Origin: a virus
Length of the DNA: 34,190 nt
Reading direction: 5' to 3' (one strand)
Virus record (IMG/VR): IMGVR_UViG_3300020436_000038
Span: 1-34,190 of that record
In this document: positions 6,571-14,345 of the stretch, piece by piece
Layout: each line of letters starts with the position of its first letter
How positions within the stretch are numbered: the first letter of the stretch is position 1
Program-made: the position numbers and the translations under genes
The notes under the pieces: generated by a model
The model's database searches: none
What the model was told of the DNA's origin: nothing
The model's input: only the letters and a program-made list of their open reading frames with translations

Positions 6571-7641
6571 ATGCAACATAACTTTATTCTAACTGATCTT
6601 ATGCGTACAGGCCCGCATCAAGATTTAGAAGATTTTATTGACATGGCAAACATCCATGATCAAACATTCACTTACACCGGTGATTATTATTCTCTACATA
6701 ATTTTGACTTAGACAAATATCAACGTAAATTTGCCATCATTGATTATCGTATAGATCTATGTTACCTGGCCGACAGTAAAACATTTAAAGATGACTTTAT
6801 GAAGCGTGTAGAATTGCTAAAAAGTCAAGGCTTTGTTTTTATTCGTGCCACGCCATGGGAAAGTTTAAGTAACTTAAAAGAACCTGTGTTGGCTCCTGCA
6901 AACAAAAGCGGTGTTGACGGATATTATTTTCCAAATTATCCTATTGAACATATTCAATGGACAGGTGATATAAGTTGGTTTTGGTTTTATATGTATCGTC
7001 AACATCATAAAAGCATGTTTACGCCAAATCATAATCAAAAAAAATATGATTTCCTATATCTTAACAAGGGACGACGTCAACATAGAACAAGATTATTCAG
7101 CAAATTAATCAACACAACATTATTAGAAAACAGTCTTTTCAGCAATCACAACTACATACCTAAATACATTTTGCCAACTGAATATGAAGAAAACTATCCA
7201 ATGCGTGGAGCAGATCAAAACATTGACCTAAAACATTACAATGATACAAAATATAGTATCATTTCTGAGACCAATGATAGCAACGATGAGATTTTTATGA
7301 CAGAAAAGATTTGGAAGCCAATTTTAGCTGAACATGTTTTTATTGTGCATGGCAACCACTTGTATCTACAAAAACTACGTGAACTAGGTTTTAAAACTTT
7401 CAATAATTATTTTGATGAAAGTTATGATCTAGAGCCCGATAAAAATATAAGAATTGATAAGATAGTATCTTTAATCTCAAATCTAAAAAATACAGATTGG
7501 CAAGATTTATACCTACAAACAAAAGGTTTACGACAACACAATAAAGACTTATTTTTAAATAAAGAAAAATTGCAAGAACAAATTAATAAAACTTTAATTC
7601 GCTTTCTTGAATTTGCTGACAGCAGTCAAATTACGTCTTGA
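6571..7641 (+). CDS. Glycosyltransferase-like protein, paralog 1 of 3 (356 aa)
   Basis: The C-terminal half carries a block shared with the proteins at 20194 and 21713: EKIWKPILAEHVFIVHGN, then YLQKLRELGFKTF and FDESYD (about residues 247-295). The pattern EK-x-x-KPI followed by a hydrophobic strand and a glycine resembles the sugar-nucleotide-binding C-terminal half of GT10/GT-B-type glycosyltransferases, where an acidic-Lys pair precedes a proline. The N-terminal half is poorly conserved between the three copies, as expected for acceptor-binding domains. The gene overlaps the convergent 8817-7594 gene by 48 bases. Glycosyl transfer is likely but not proven from sequence alone. Confidence 0.7.
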   Translation: MQHNFILTDLMRTGPHQDLEDFIDMANIHDQTFTYTGDYYSLHNFDLDKYQRKFAIIDYRIDLCYLADSKTFKDDFMKRVELLKSQGFVFIRATPWESLSNLKEPVLAPANKSGVDGYYFPNYPIEHIQWTGDISWFWFYMYRQHHKSMFTPNHNQKKYDFLYLNKGRRQHRTRLFSKLINTTLLENSLFSNHNYIPKYILPTEYEENYPMRGADQNIDLKHYNDTKYSIISETNDSNDEIFMTEKIWKPILAEHVFIVHGNHLYLQKLRELGFKTFNNYFDESYDLEPDKNIRIDKIVSLISNLKNTDWQDLYLQTKGLRQHNKDLFLNKEKLQEQINKTLIRFLEFADSSQITS

Positions 7642-8817
7642 GAATCCTAACCTATCAACAAGTTTAACAGCATTGCCTGTTTTGTCAACAGCAACAAATC
7701 CTTCAGGATCTGTAACAACTAATCCATTTTCAGTTTGTGCAAAAGATCCTATGGCCATTGCTTGATTCATTTTTTTTAGAATCATGGCTTTCATCTTTTG
7801 AACCTGTTTATAAAAAGCTAACATTCTTTGTAATGGAGCCTGTAATTTAGTCAAAAATTGTGGCATTTGTTTAATCTTGTCCTGTCTTAACTGAAGTGCC
7901 TTCTGTGCCTTCAAACCAGATATTTGCTGTTGCATTCTGTCAGCATAAAATTTTCTAAAACCATTTAGAAATTGTGTGCTATTGGTTGGCAACTCTCCTT
8001 GCTTCACCATTGAATTGATGTAGATTTGAAAAAAAGGTACAAAATCTTGATTTGCTCCAAACAGATTACTAATATTTCTCGGTATATTAGTCAACAATGA
8101 TTCTAGCTTATCTAATTCATTTAAAAAAATTTTGGTCTCGTCGTCTGTGAATTTGGCACTGCCTGAAACATCTTTGTAACTTGCGTTGTCAAAAAACACA
8201 GCACTATTTTTTGAAAATTCTTCTGTGTTAGCCCCAGCACTGGCATTCATATCTGCTAAAGTATCTCCTACATAAGTGGTATGAAATATTATACCCACTT
8301 TGGCTGTATCAATTTGTTTGGCCAAATCACTCTGTTCAGGCACAGCGTATGTGATTGTGTTTGGTGTAAAAGTCAGATGTGGTTTACCGTCTATGTTTTT
8401 TCTTGTAATGTCTTCGTCTGTAAAAAGTAAGTCTCCTTGATACACGCCATTCATTCCTATCTTTTTCAAATGCACTAAACATTTTAAAAGTTTTTGACCC
8501 AGCTCATCTGTGCCATGATTGTTTGCTATATCTCTCTTGGTATAATTTATTTTTGGAGTGCCTGGATTAAAAACTGATTTAGTTCCTACAAAAAATCTAC
8601 CGTTGTCTGGATTAACACCACACACCACAGCAGGAGCACCGTCCCACTTAACAGATACTTGTATCGCTTCTGAACTTGTGCCCTTTAATGTTAACAAAAG
8701 GCCCCTAAAATATTCTACAACTGCCTTGCCACCTTCAAATCCATCAGTGATTATTATGTCTTCAATGTGTTCAAGGTGAGTCCTTTTGAATTCTGTTAGG
8801 ACATCTTCTATCAACAT
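7594..8817 (-). CDS. Ligase-like nucleotidyltransferase-fold phage protein (407 aa)
   Basis: The segment VSVKWDGAPAVVCG (Lys57) matches motif I (K-x-D-G) of covalent nucleotidyltransferases such as DNA and RNA ligases. GVYQGDLLF (about 124-132) could be motif III, and AKVGIIFHTTY (about 172-182) could be motif IV. A motif V lysine pair is not obvious. The C-terminal 170 residues are helical and basic (QQQISGLKAQKALQLRQDK) and do not look like an OB fold, so this is not a standard ligase. A GAGGA site precedes the ATG. The gene follows the 9116-8820 gene by two bases and shares its late promoter. It may be a polynucleotide-modifying or virion enzyme. Confidence 0.75.
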   Translation of the reverse strand: MLIEDVLTEFKRTHLEHIEDIIITDGFEGGKAVVEYFRGLLLTLKGTSSEAIQVSVKWDGAPAVVCGVNPDNGRFFVGTKSVFNPGTPKINYTKRDIANNHGTDELGQKLLKCLVHLKKIGMNGVYQGDLLFTDEDITRKNIDGKPHLTFTPNTITYAVPEQSDLAKQIDTAKVGIIFHTTYVGDTLADMNASAGANTEEFSKNSAVFFDNASYKDVSGSAKFTDDETKIFLNELDKLESLLTNIPRNISNLFGANQDFVPFFQIYINSMVKQGELPTNSTQFLNGFRKFYADRMQQQISGLKAQKALQLRQDKIKQMPQFLTKLQAPLQRMLAFYKQVQKMKAMILKKMNQAMAIGSFAQTENGLVVTDPEGFVAVDKTGNAVKLVDRLGFSRRNLTAVSKFKKAN

Positions 8818-8819
8818 TT

Positions 8820-9116
8820 TTAGTCCTCTTTGTATTCGCCGTCTATAGTTTTGAGATTTTGTTTTACTTCTTTATTTTCTTTTATTCGAGCAACACCTTT
8901 AGAAAATTTGGATGCATCCATATTTTTTATTGAACTGTGAAATTTTTTTTCTAATTTATATGCAGTTTCAGAATCAAAGTTTTCTTTAATATATTGCATT
9001 AATCTAATAGCACTTTCTAAAATATGAGATGCACGACTTTCAACAACATTTTCCTTATCTTTTTGGAAAGAAACGTTGCTTAACTCTTCTAATATACTTT
9101 TTGTGTGTTTTTGCAT
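8820..9116 (-). CDS. Small helical phage protein (98 aa)
   Basis: This charged, helical protein begins MQKHTKSILEELSNVSFQKD and contains ASHILESAIRLMQYIKENFD and a basic tail. I see no catalytic motif. It precedes the ligase-like gene by two bases, so the pair is co-expressed and may act together. A late motif (TGTAAATA) ends six bases before the ATG, and there is no Shine-Dalgarno sequence, fitting a leaderless or near-leaderless late transcript. Confidence 0.75.
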   Translation of the reverse strand: MQKHTKSILEELSNVSFQKDKENVVESRASHILESAIRLMQYIKENFDSETAYKLEKKFHSSIKNMDASKFSKGVARIKENKEVKQNLKTIDGEYKED

Positions 9117-9122
9117 TATCAG

Positions 9123-9130
9123 TATTTACA
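9123..9130 (-). promoter_or_regulatory. T4-type late promoter variant (TGTAAATA)
   Basis: TGTAAATA on the minus strand is followed by six bases and the ATG at 9116. It heads the two-gene unit with the ligase-like protein. Confidence 0.55.
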
Positions 9131-9174
9131 CTTTATTATAACATATCTTCATAATAAATCAACGTCGTTAATGC

Positions 9175-9729
9175 TTAATCTTGTACTTTGTATGCATAAT
9201 ATTCTAGTTCATTACCTTTGAACCACTCAGCATATATCCTGTTGCCAGTATCTTCCCTACATTCACGAACCCAAAAACCATATTTGTCTGCCCATTCATA
9301 GTTTTTTTCAATAGTCCATGGATAAAACCTCACACTTTCAACTCCTTTCCAAGGATGATCGCCAGTGCCTGGATTTTGTCGCCAGTATATTCTGTCACCT
9401 TTTTTACATATCTCAGATAACTTTTTTATCTGTGCTTCTACTTCATCTTCAGTTCCAAAGTTCAAACTACCTAATGCCAAATATACATTGAACTTTTGTT
9501 TAGGCACATAGTCTTCCCAACTGACAACTTCGTCGGCAAGGTCATTTGCTGGATCAATACCATATAATCTATCACCTAATTTTTCTTTGAATAAATTATA
9601 ACCACAGCCAATATCTAATATTTGATCTTTAGGTCTAATTTGTTGTAAAAGTTTCCAGCCAGAGTATTCAAACTTATCATAGTCTGGCTTCCAACTGTCT
9701 CTAAAATATTCAGTTTCCGTTTTGTTCAT
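9175..9729 (-). CDS. Class I SAM-dependent methyltransferase-like protein (184 aa)
   Basis: Motif I is DQILDIGCGYNLFKEKLG (about residues 35-52), with the acidic end of strand 2 at RLYGIDPAND. A strand-4 region, KFNVYLALGSLNFGTEDEVE, follows. The C-terminal half has several Trp residues (YWRQNPG, FYPWTIEKNYEWADKYGFWV). The protein is short but has all elements of a Rossmann methyltransferase. A GAGGA site precedes the ATG, and the start overlaps the stop of the 2OG oxygenase gene by four bases. It is the last gene of the 13312-9175 operon. The substrate is unknown. Confidence 0.8.
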   Translation of the reverse strand: MNKTETEYFRDSWKPDYDKFEYSGWKLLQQIRPKDQILDIGCGYNLFKEKLGDRLYGIDPANDLADEVVSWEDYVPKQKFNVYLALGSLNFGTEDEVEAQIKKLSEICKKGDRIYWRQNPGTGDHPWKGVESVRFYPWTIEKNYEWADKYGFWVRECREDTGNRIYAEWFKGNELEYYAYKVQD

Positions 9730-10376
9730 ATCCTCTTTTTTATTTCCTTTGTTAAAATTTTATGTGTTGTGTCTGTCATTACTCCTGTTATTACTAACAT
9801 AGGTCTAGGTTTGTTGCTTGCGTTGGCTGTGGCGTGTGGTATATTAGGCCAATCAAATTTGTGTATATCTCCTGCTCGCCATCTATCAAACTGTTGGTTA
9901 CCGTAAATTAAGAACTGGCCAGGTTCCCAATCTTGTAACATCACCATAATCCTAATAACATTATTTGGATTTGCATCTAAATCGTATAGTTTATCAATGT
10001 GCATGTTTAACACTTCACCTGTAAACTGTATGTGTAATTTAGATTTCACAGGTTTAAGAGCAAAGTAGTCTGTCATTCTTTGTAAGGTAGGACATTTTGT
10101 AAAGTCTTTCAGTCCGCGGTAAATGGTCATCTTAGGGTCGGCACCTGCTTCTCGTAAATCATTTTCTTCTGCATCTACATCACCGTCTGGTCTGCCTGTG
10201 CCTTCTCTACGGTTGCTCCAGTTTAAAGGCTTGGCATCGTTGATCACTGCTTGAACTTCAGTTTGCCATCCACCTGTGAACTTTCCTAGATGTTGAACAA
10301 TATCAGTGTCTGTATGCCATTTGTTAAAATGATATGTGCTTCTTGCTTTTGCTTCTTGCCAGTTACTTGTAGACAT
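9726..10376 (-). CDS. 2-oxoglutarate/Fe(II)-dependent oxygenase-like protein (216 aa)
   Basis: The jelly-roll iron site can be read as His126-x-Asp128 (NMHIDKLYD) and His181 (NIPHATANAS), with Arg191 as the likely 2-oxoglutarate anchor (KPRPMLVITG). The strand VIRIMVMLQDWEPGQF matches the one in the 21679-21113 protein (IVRIMVFLHDPAPGH), so the two are paralogs. Enzymes of this kind hydroxylate proteins, nucleic acids or small molecules. The gene sits between a P-loop protein and a methyltransferase in one operon with overlapping ends, so it probably acts on the same product. Substrate unknown. Confidence 0.85.
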   Translation of the reverse strand: MSTSNWQEAKARSTYHFNKWHTDTDIVQHLGKFTGGWQTEVQAVINDAKPLNWSNRREGTGRPDGDVDAEENDLREAGADPKMTIYRGLKDFTKCPTLQRMTDYFALKPVKSKLHIQFTGEVLNMHIDKLYDLDANPNNVIRIMVMLQDWEPGQFLIYGNQQFDRWRAGDIHKFDWPNIPHATANASNKPRPMLVITGVMTDTTHKILTKEIKKRI

Positions 10377-10944
10377 ACACGGTGATGTCCTTTTCGTTGT
10401 AATTATGTCTTATACCTTTGACAGGAAACTCTATGTCCAGTAATCTACAAAGTGTAAAATTATCATAAACCTTTGTTACTCTTTGTTTGTTATCTTTGAT
10501 AAAATTTAAAATGTCGTTGTTCTCTTTTTGTATGTGTTCCCACATTTTATCTAGGTTTTCAAAGTATTGATAGTTGGGGTATGTAATATTAAATTCACCA
10601 CACAGTTTCCACCATTCTAAACATTCATAATCATTTCTATAGACCATAACAATTGGATAGTTCTTTAACTTTAGCGTGTTTAATTGATGTGCGAAAGTGT
10701 GTGCTTTAACTATTCTTTTACCTGTGCCGGAGAAGGGTTTGTCCCATTCGTCTACGTCAAACTCCATCCCAGGATCCCAATATGCACCAATGTGCATGAG
10801 TTGTTTCTGTCCAGGAGTGTCGGCGTCATGCCAATACGTTCTTGCTTCTGTGTAGTCCGTATGATCAATATCTTTTGACCAGTATATGTTTTTAACAACA
10901 CTACTCCATTTTGATCCAGGTGCTCCTGTAAACAAAATATACAT
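10363..10944 (-). CDS. P-loop sulfotransferase-like protein (193 aa)
   Basis: The N-terminus MYILFTGAPGSKWSSVVKN has a glycine-rich loop after a hydrophobic strand, similar to the phosphosulfate-binding loop of sulfotransferases or a degenerate Walker A. A second block, YPIVMVYRNDYECLEWW, fits the 3'-phosphate-binding strand and helix, with R-N-D in place of R-D-P. I chose the ATG at 10944, which overlaps the stop of the upstream gene by one base (TGATG) and has a GAGG site. It forms a pair with the next P-loop protein upstream. Sulfate transfer is plausible; a nucleotide kinase is less likely. Confidence 0.7.
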   Translation of the reverse strand: MYILFTGAPGSKWSSVVKNIYWSKDIDHTDYTEARTYWHDADTPGQKQLMHIGAYWDPGMEFDVDEWDKPFSGTGKRIVKAHTFAHQLNTLKLKNYPIVMVYRNDYECLEWWKLCGEFNITYPNYQYFENLDKMWEHIQKENNDILNFIKDNKQRVTKVYDNFTLCRLLDIEFPVKGIRHNYNEKDITVYVYK

Positions 10945-11585
10945 CAAGATTCCTCACAAGCTTTTTTGACTTCTTTATCAAACTTGCCTTCTGCTGGTTG
11001 AATATATTTTTTATTGGCATCTTCTTTGAGATAATCTCTATAAACATCTGTAGGACAAAGCATTGGAAAGTTCATTTGTTTGCCAATTGATTTGATGTAA
11101 TCTGCGCCATACAGGAAAAATAATTCTTGTGATATGTAATGCACAGGCACAAGATCTTTCAATTGTTGAAAGTGATCAATTGCTTGTGGTGTGGTGTGTC
11201 CGCCACGTAATCTGTTTTGTTGTGTTTCTAAAATGTTTCTGTCTCGACCTATGATTGCGGCACTGACTTCACAGTATTTTTTGGCTTCTGCAATAAATTC
11301 TACGTACTTTGGTATTTGAGGCTGCTTGTTTTTGAAGTAAGGACAGCTAATACTAGTCATATAATATTTTTCCTTATGCCAAGTTCTATCTTTTAATTTT
11401 GTTGGATCTTCCCATGCATCAGCAAACGGTTCTAGGTGATGCCCTTGCCATTCGTCCTTTAACATTGGCCAACCTTCAACTAGTGGATGCATTGTAAGTA
11501 TTTTGGCAAAGAGATGGTTACCGGAGCCTTGCGGCCCGGTAACGATCAATAATTTAGGTTTTATGATATTTGTTTCTTGTTCCAT
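10944..11585 (-). CDS. P-loop sulfotransferase-like protein (213 aa)
   Basis: The loop LIVTGPQGSGNHLFAKIL (about residues 13-30) is a clear phosphate-binding loop and matches the start of sulfotransferase-like proteins, where a hydrophobic strand leads to G-x-x-x-S-G-[NT]. A later segment, EVSAAIIGRDRNILETQQ, looks like the 3'-phosphate-binding strand with R-D. The start lies inside the end of the symporter gene (25-base overlap), so the two are translationally coupled. Paired with the following gene it suggests a two-enzyme sulfation or kinase step. The acceptor is unknown. Confidence 0.75.
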   Translation of the reverse strand: MEQETNIIKPKLLIVTGPQGSGNHLFAKILTMHPLVEGWPMLKDEWQGHHLEPFADAWEDPTKLKDRTWHKEKYYMTSISCPYFKNKQPQIPKYVEFIAEAKKYCEVSAAIIGRDRNILETQQNRLRGGHTTPQAIDHFQQLKDLVPVHYISQELFFLYGADYIKSIGKQMNFPMLCPTDVYRDYLKEDANKKYIQPAEGKFDKEVKKACEES

Positions 11586-13006
11586 TTGCTGATTGCTAAT
11601 ACTAACACAACTGAACCAAAGATTGCAACTAGTGTTCCTGATAATGTATAAGGTAAAGATTTAGCCAATTTGCCGTATACAAACATAGGCACACCAATTA
11701 TGATAGCGATACCCATTCCATAGAACATTCCTTGTTCAGATAATAATTTAGGTTTAACAATAGCAATTAAACTTGGAAGCCATACAGCGGCTCTAAGTGT
11801 TGCAAAGAATAAGAAGATGTATAAAAGTGTGATACCTGGAATCTGTGTAATCAAAAATCCAGCTATTGCCAGTACTACCATACCAACCCTAGCATATTTG
11901 ATCACAGTCTTGTCATCAACTTTCTTCTTGTATTTGTTGTAGATGTCATGTCCAGTCATGTTTGCAATAGAACTAAACTGCGAGTCTAATATAGCAACCA
12001 GTCCTGCAAACACTAAAAACACAAAGAACAAACTTGCCCATGCTGGCAAGAAGTTTGCAATCACAATAGCATTAGTTGTTCCAACCATATTGCCTGGTAT
12101 CTCCATACCTGATCCTGCTCCTATGTAACCAAGCAGTCCCATCATGATAGGAATAATACCAAATATAAAGGCCGCAATCACAAACGATTTAAACACAGAC
12201 TTCTTCTGTATTGCAAATGCTCTTTGATAGAATGAATTGTCACCCCATGGTCCACCCAAGTGTCCAAGAAATGCCGCTGCACCAAATGTGGCAAATACTA
12301 CCCAGGCACGTTCGGTTCCAATAATGCTGGCACCGTCACCTCTCATACCACCTAGTCCTGCTTGTACAGTTTCCCAACCGCCTGCTATGTAAATCACAGC
12401 TGGTACAATTAGGATAACACCTGTCCATACAACTATAATTTTGAACATTTCTGTTATCACAGTGGCTTTTAGACCTGTTCTAAATGAATACAGCAAAGCA
12501 ATCGCCGCCATTGCAATCGCAGTGTACGTGAATGGAATGCCTGTTAGCACTTCAAGAGTTTTGGATCCTGCAAGTAGATTGATTGCAAAGGCACAAGTGG
12601 CCAATATGATCATCTCTACAATGTAGATATTCTGCACTCTCTTTGAAAATTTTTCTTTAATGAATCCGGAAAACGTAAAGCCTTCTGGAAATTGTTGTCT
12701 TAGCCTGTGAGCAAAATAAGCAAAGAATGCCAGTGTCAGAAAGTTACCCAAACAGAACCAAAAGTGTCCTACAAGTCCGTTGACGTAGGCCTGTTGTGTA
12801 CTGATGAATAGTCCTGGTGCCCAAAGCCATGCGGCTGCAACCGACATGGAACCTTGGAAGGTGTTCAGTTCTCTTCTTGCCACAAGGAAAGATGTTTTAT
12901 TGTTGTCATACCCCCTACTATACCAGTAGGTCAAAGCAAATGCAACCAGACCGTACACAAGTAACAAAGTGTATCCTGTGCTTTGGTCAAATAGTGGTAA
13001 GTTCAT
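11561..13006 (-). CDS. Sodium:solute symporter (SSS family, 481 aa)
   Basis: This is a full-length inner-membrane transporter with about 13 hydrophobic segments, beginning GYTLLLVYGLVAFALTYWYS. The block FLVARRELNTFQGSMSVAAA (about residues 40-59) is typical of SSS symporters, which have a conserved small-residue helix 1 for Na+ binding. The later VFAGLVAILDSQFSSIANM (about 331-349) is the SSS helix with the D-S-x-x-S-S Na2-site pattern. These transporters take up sugars, amino acids, urea, acetate or similar solutes with sodium. Subfamily and substrate cannot be fixed here. An AAGGA site precedes the ATG. It is unusual in a phage and shows no frameshift. Confidence 0.93.
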   Translation of the reverse strand: MNLPLFDQSTGYTLLLVYGLVAFALTYWYSRGYDNNKTSFLVARRELNTFQGSMSVAAAWLWAPGLFISTQQAYVNGLVGHFWFCLGNFLTLAFFAYFAHRLRQQFPEGFTFSGFIKEKFSKRVQNIYIVEMIILATCAFAINLLAGSKTLEVLTGIPFTYTAIAMAAIALLYSFRTGLKATVITEMFKIIVVWTGVILIVPAVIYIAGGWETVQAGLGGMRGDGASIIGTERAWVVFATFGAAAFLGHLGGPWGDNSFYQRAFAIQKKSVFKSFVIAAFIFGIIPIMMGLLGYIGAGSGMEIPGNMVGTTNAIVIANFLPAWASLFFVFLVFAGLVAILDSQFSSIANMTGHDIYNKYKKKVDDKTVIKYARVGMVVLAIAGFLITQIPGITLLYIFLFFATLRAAVWLPSLIAIVKPKLLSEQGMFYGMGIAIIIGVPMFVYGKLAKSLPYTLSGTLVAIFGSVVLVLAISKWNKKQIS

Positions 13007-13023
13007 ATTTTTCCTTTTTGTTG

Positions 13024-13188
13024 TTAATTATTGTGTGTTTGATTAGTGGATTTAAAAACTGAACCGTATTTGTTTTCATACAGTTTGAGCTTCTCAGACA
13101 GCTCGTTTATAATCTGTTGATATTCAGCTATCTGCACTTGTAGGTTACCAATTTCATACTCAAGTCTTTTGTTATCTTCCTTGGCCAT
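13024..13188 (-). CDS. Coiled-coil mini-protein (54 aa)
   Basis: A 54-codon frame begins MAKEDNKRLEYEIGNLQVQI and continues as a heptad-like helix (AEYQQIINELSEKLKLYENK) with a polar tail ending QTHNN. It is a simple coiled coil, so it probably oligomerises. The start overlaps the end of the 13312-13172 gene by 17 bases, and the stop lies 17 bases before the symporter start, so all are on one transcript. It was identified by reading the sequence between larger genes; function unknown. Confidence 0.7.
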   Translation of the reverse strand: MAKEDNKRLEYEIGNLQVQIAEYQQIINELSEKLKLYENKYGSVFKSTNQTHNN

Positions 13189-13312
13189 TGTATGCTTTAT
13201 ATGATCTCTTTTTGTGCTTGTTCATAGAGCTCAGCTTCACACGGCTTTTGTTTGCAGACTGTGAAGATTTTTTAGGCTTACCTCTGTCGTAAATGTTAGT
13301 TCCTAATCTCAT
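13172..13312 (-). CDS. Basic mini-protein (46 aa)
   Basis: This 46-codon frame begins MRLGTNIYDRGKPKKSSQSA and ends MNKHKKRSYKAYNGQGR, with 13 Lys or Arg residues. It is the first gene after the promoter at 13318-13346, with the ATG six bases from the -10 box, so translation may begin at or near the 5' end of the mRNA. The high charge suggests nucleic-acid binding. I have the impression that similar small basic proteins occur in marine T4-like phages, but cannot confirm it here. Confidence 0.65.
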   Translation of the reverse strand: MRLGTNIYDRGKPKKSSQSANKSRVKLSSMNKHKKRSYKAYNGQGR

Positions 13313-13317
13313 ACTTC

Positions 13318-13346
13318 ATAATACAGTAGACAAAATTATAAGTCAA
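13318..13346 (-). promoter_or_regulatory. Sigma70-like promoter of the 13312-9175 operon
   Basis: On the minus strand TTGACT (13346-13341) and TATTAT (13323-13318) are separated by 17 bases. The ATG of the basic mini-protein follows closely. The promoter drives the symporter, sulfotransferase-like, oxygenase and methyltransferase genes, so these may be expressed earlier than the TAAATA-type genes. Confidence 0.7.
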
Positions 13347-13355
13347 CCTTATAAT

Positions 13356-13363
13356 AGTAAATA
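13356..13363 (+). promoter_or_regulatory. T4-type late promoter (AGTAAATA)
   Basis: AGTAAATA is followed by five bases and the ATG at 13369, in the 56-base gap between divergent genes. Confidence 0.6.
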
Positions 13364-13368
13364 ATATT

Positions 13369-13788
13369 ATGATCAAGTACGCTTTAATTTGTGAGTGCGA
13401 CAAAGAATTTGAAGGCTGGTTTCCTGATAGCAAAAGTTTTGATAAGCAAAAGAAGGCAGGGCTGATTACCTGTCCAATGTGTGACAGCCCAAATGTAGCT
13501 AAAGCCGTAATGGCACCAAGCTTGAAACGGAAAAGTAATCAAACAATCAAGCCTGCACAATCTCAGTTAATGATGAGTGGCAAAGCCAGACGTATACTAA
13601 AAACTATCGAGGAAACTGTGAAAAAAGAATTTACCAACGTTGGTAAACAGTTTCCACAAGAAGCACGTAAGGCTGCCAAAGGAAAGCGTGACGAAAAAAT
13701 ATATGGCACAGCAACTAAAAAAGAGATAAAACAACTTGAAAGTGAAGGTATAGATATTTTTCCTGTGCCAGAAATCAAAGACAATTAA
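13369..13788 (+). CDS. DUF1178 family protein (139 aa)
   Basis: The N-terminus MIKYALICECDKEFEGWFPD, then LITCPMCDSPNVAKAVMAPS, is the signature of DUF1178 proteins: a zinc-ribbon-like domain with C8, C10 and the pair C36-x-x-C39, followed by K-A-x-MAP. The C-terminal part also fits (VGKQFPQEARKAAKGK, then IYGTATKKEIKQLESEGIDI and PVPE), so both ends of the family are present at normal length. DUF1178 genes are common in alphaproteobacterial chromosomes and their function is unknown. Its presence here suggests capture from such a host. It overlaps the next gene by one base (TAATG). Confidence 0.9.
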   Translation: MIKYALICECDKEFEGWFPDSKSFDKQKKAGLITCPMCDSPNVAKAVMAPSLKRKSNQTIKPAQSQLMMSGKARRILKTIEETVKKEFTNVGKQFPQEARKAAKGKRDEKIYGTATKKEIKQLESEGIDIFPVPEIKDN

Positions 13789-14315
13789 TGAAAATAGATC
13801 CTGTTGACAATGGCAATGATTTGTTTGCCATATCAGATGTATTTCCTCCAGAACTGTTGACTAGACTACAAACTAAAAACCTAAGCCAATACAGATGGAA
13901 AAGAGAAAACATGCAAGCAGATCTATTGAGATATAAAATATTATATGATGACACTGATATCTTAAAGGAGTTTGACACATTTATAAACAAAAAAGATATA
14001 ATTGACCAGTTGTCGGATACTTTCTCAACAACATTTTATGGCATTGATTGTAATTTTTGGTGGGACAAGCCTGGATATACAATTACCAATCATCCTGATA
14101 ATCCTGCGGTCAAACACGTGATACAAATTTTCTTATGGCCTAATCAAACAAACCTTGGTACAATTTTCTATAACAAAGATGAAAGTGTCAGAAAACAATT
14201 TGATTACCAAGTGAATACTGGATATGCTATGAAAAATGTTTACCAAATACATGGTATGACTCAGCCAGTTCCAAAAGATTCTATTCGCTTTAGCCTATAT
14301 GGCCATATAGGTTGA
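13788..14315 (+). CDS. 2OG-Fe(II) oxygenase-like protein (175 aa)
   Basis: The likely iron ligands are His102 and Asp104 (TITNHPDNPAVKH) and His155 (VYQIHGMTQP), with Arg167 (DSIRFSLYGH) as the 2-oxoglutarate anchor. A core jelly-roll strand, HVIQIFLWPNQTNLGTIFY, lies between them. This resembles small phage oxygenases that act on macromolecules or small products. It is coupled to the DUF1178 gene by stop-start overlap, so the two may work in one step. It ends right before the promoter at 14312. Substrate unknown; other cupin-type enzymes are possible. Confidence 0.75.
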   Translation: MKIDPVDNGNDLFAISDVFPPELLTRLQTKNLSQYRWKRENMQADLLRYKILYDDTDILKEFDTFINKKDIIDQLSDTFSTTFYGIDCNFWWDKPGYTITNHPDNPAVKHVIQIFLWPNQTNLGTIFYNKDESVRKQFDYQVNTGYAMKNVYQIHGMTQPVPKDSIRFSLYGHIG

Positions 14316-14340
14316 CATTATACAATAGCTGTATTATAAT
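14312..14340 (+). promoter_or_regulatory. Near-perfect sigma70 promoter
   Basis: TTGACA (14312-14317), a 17-base spacer and TATAAT (14335-14340) give an exact consensus promoter. Transcription should start near 14346. It drives a single small gene closed by a terminator at 14794-14825. Confidence 0.9.
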
Positions 14341-14345
14341 ATGCT

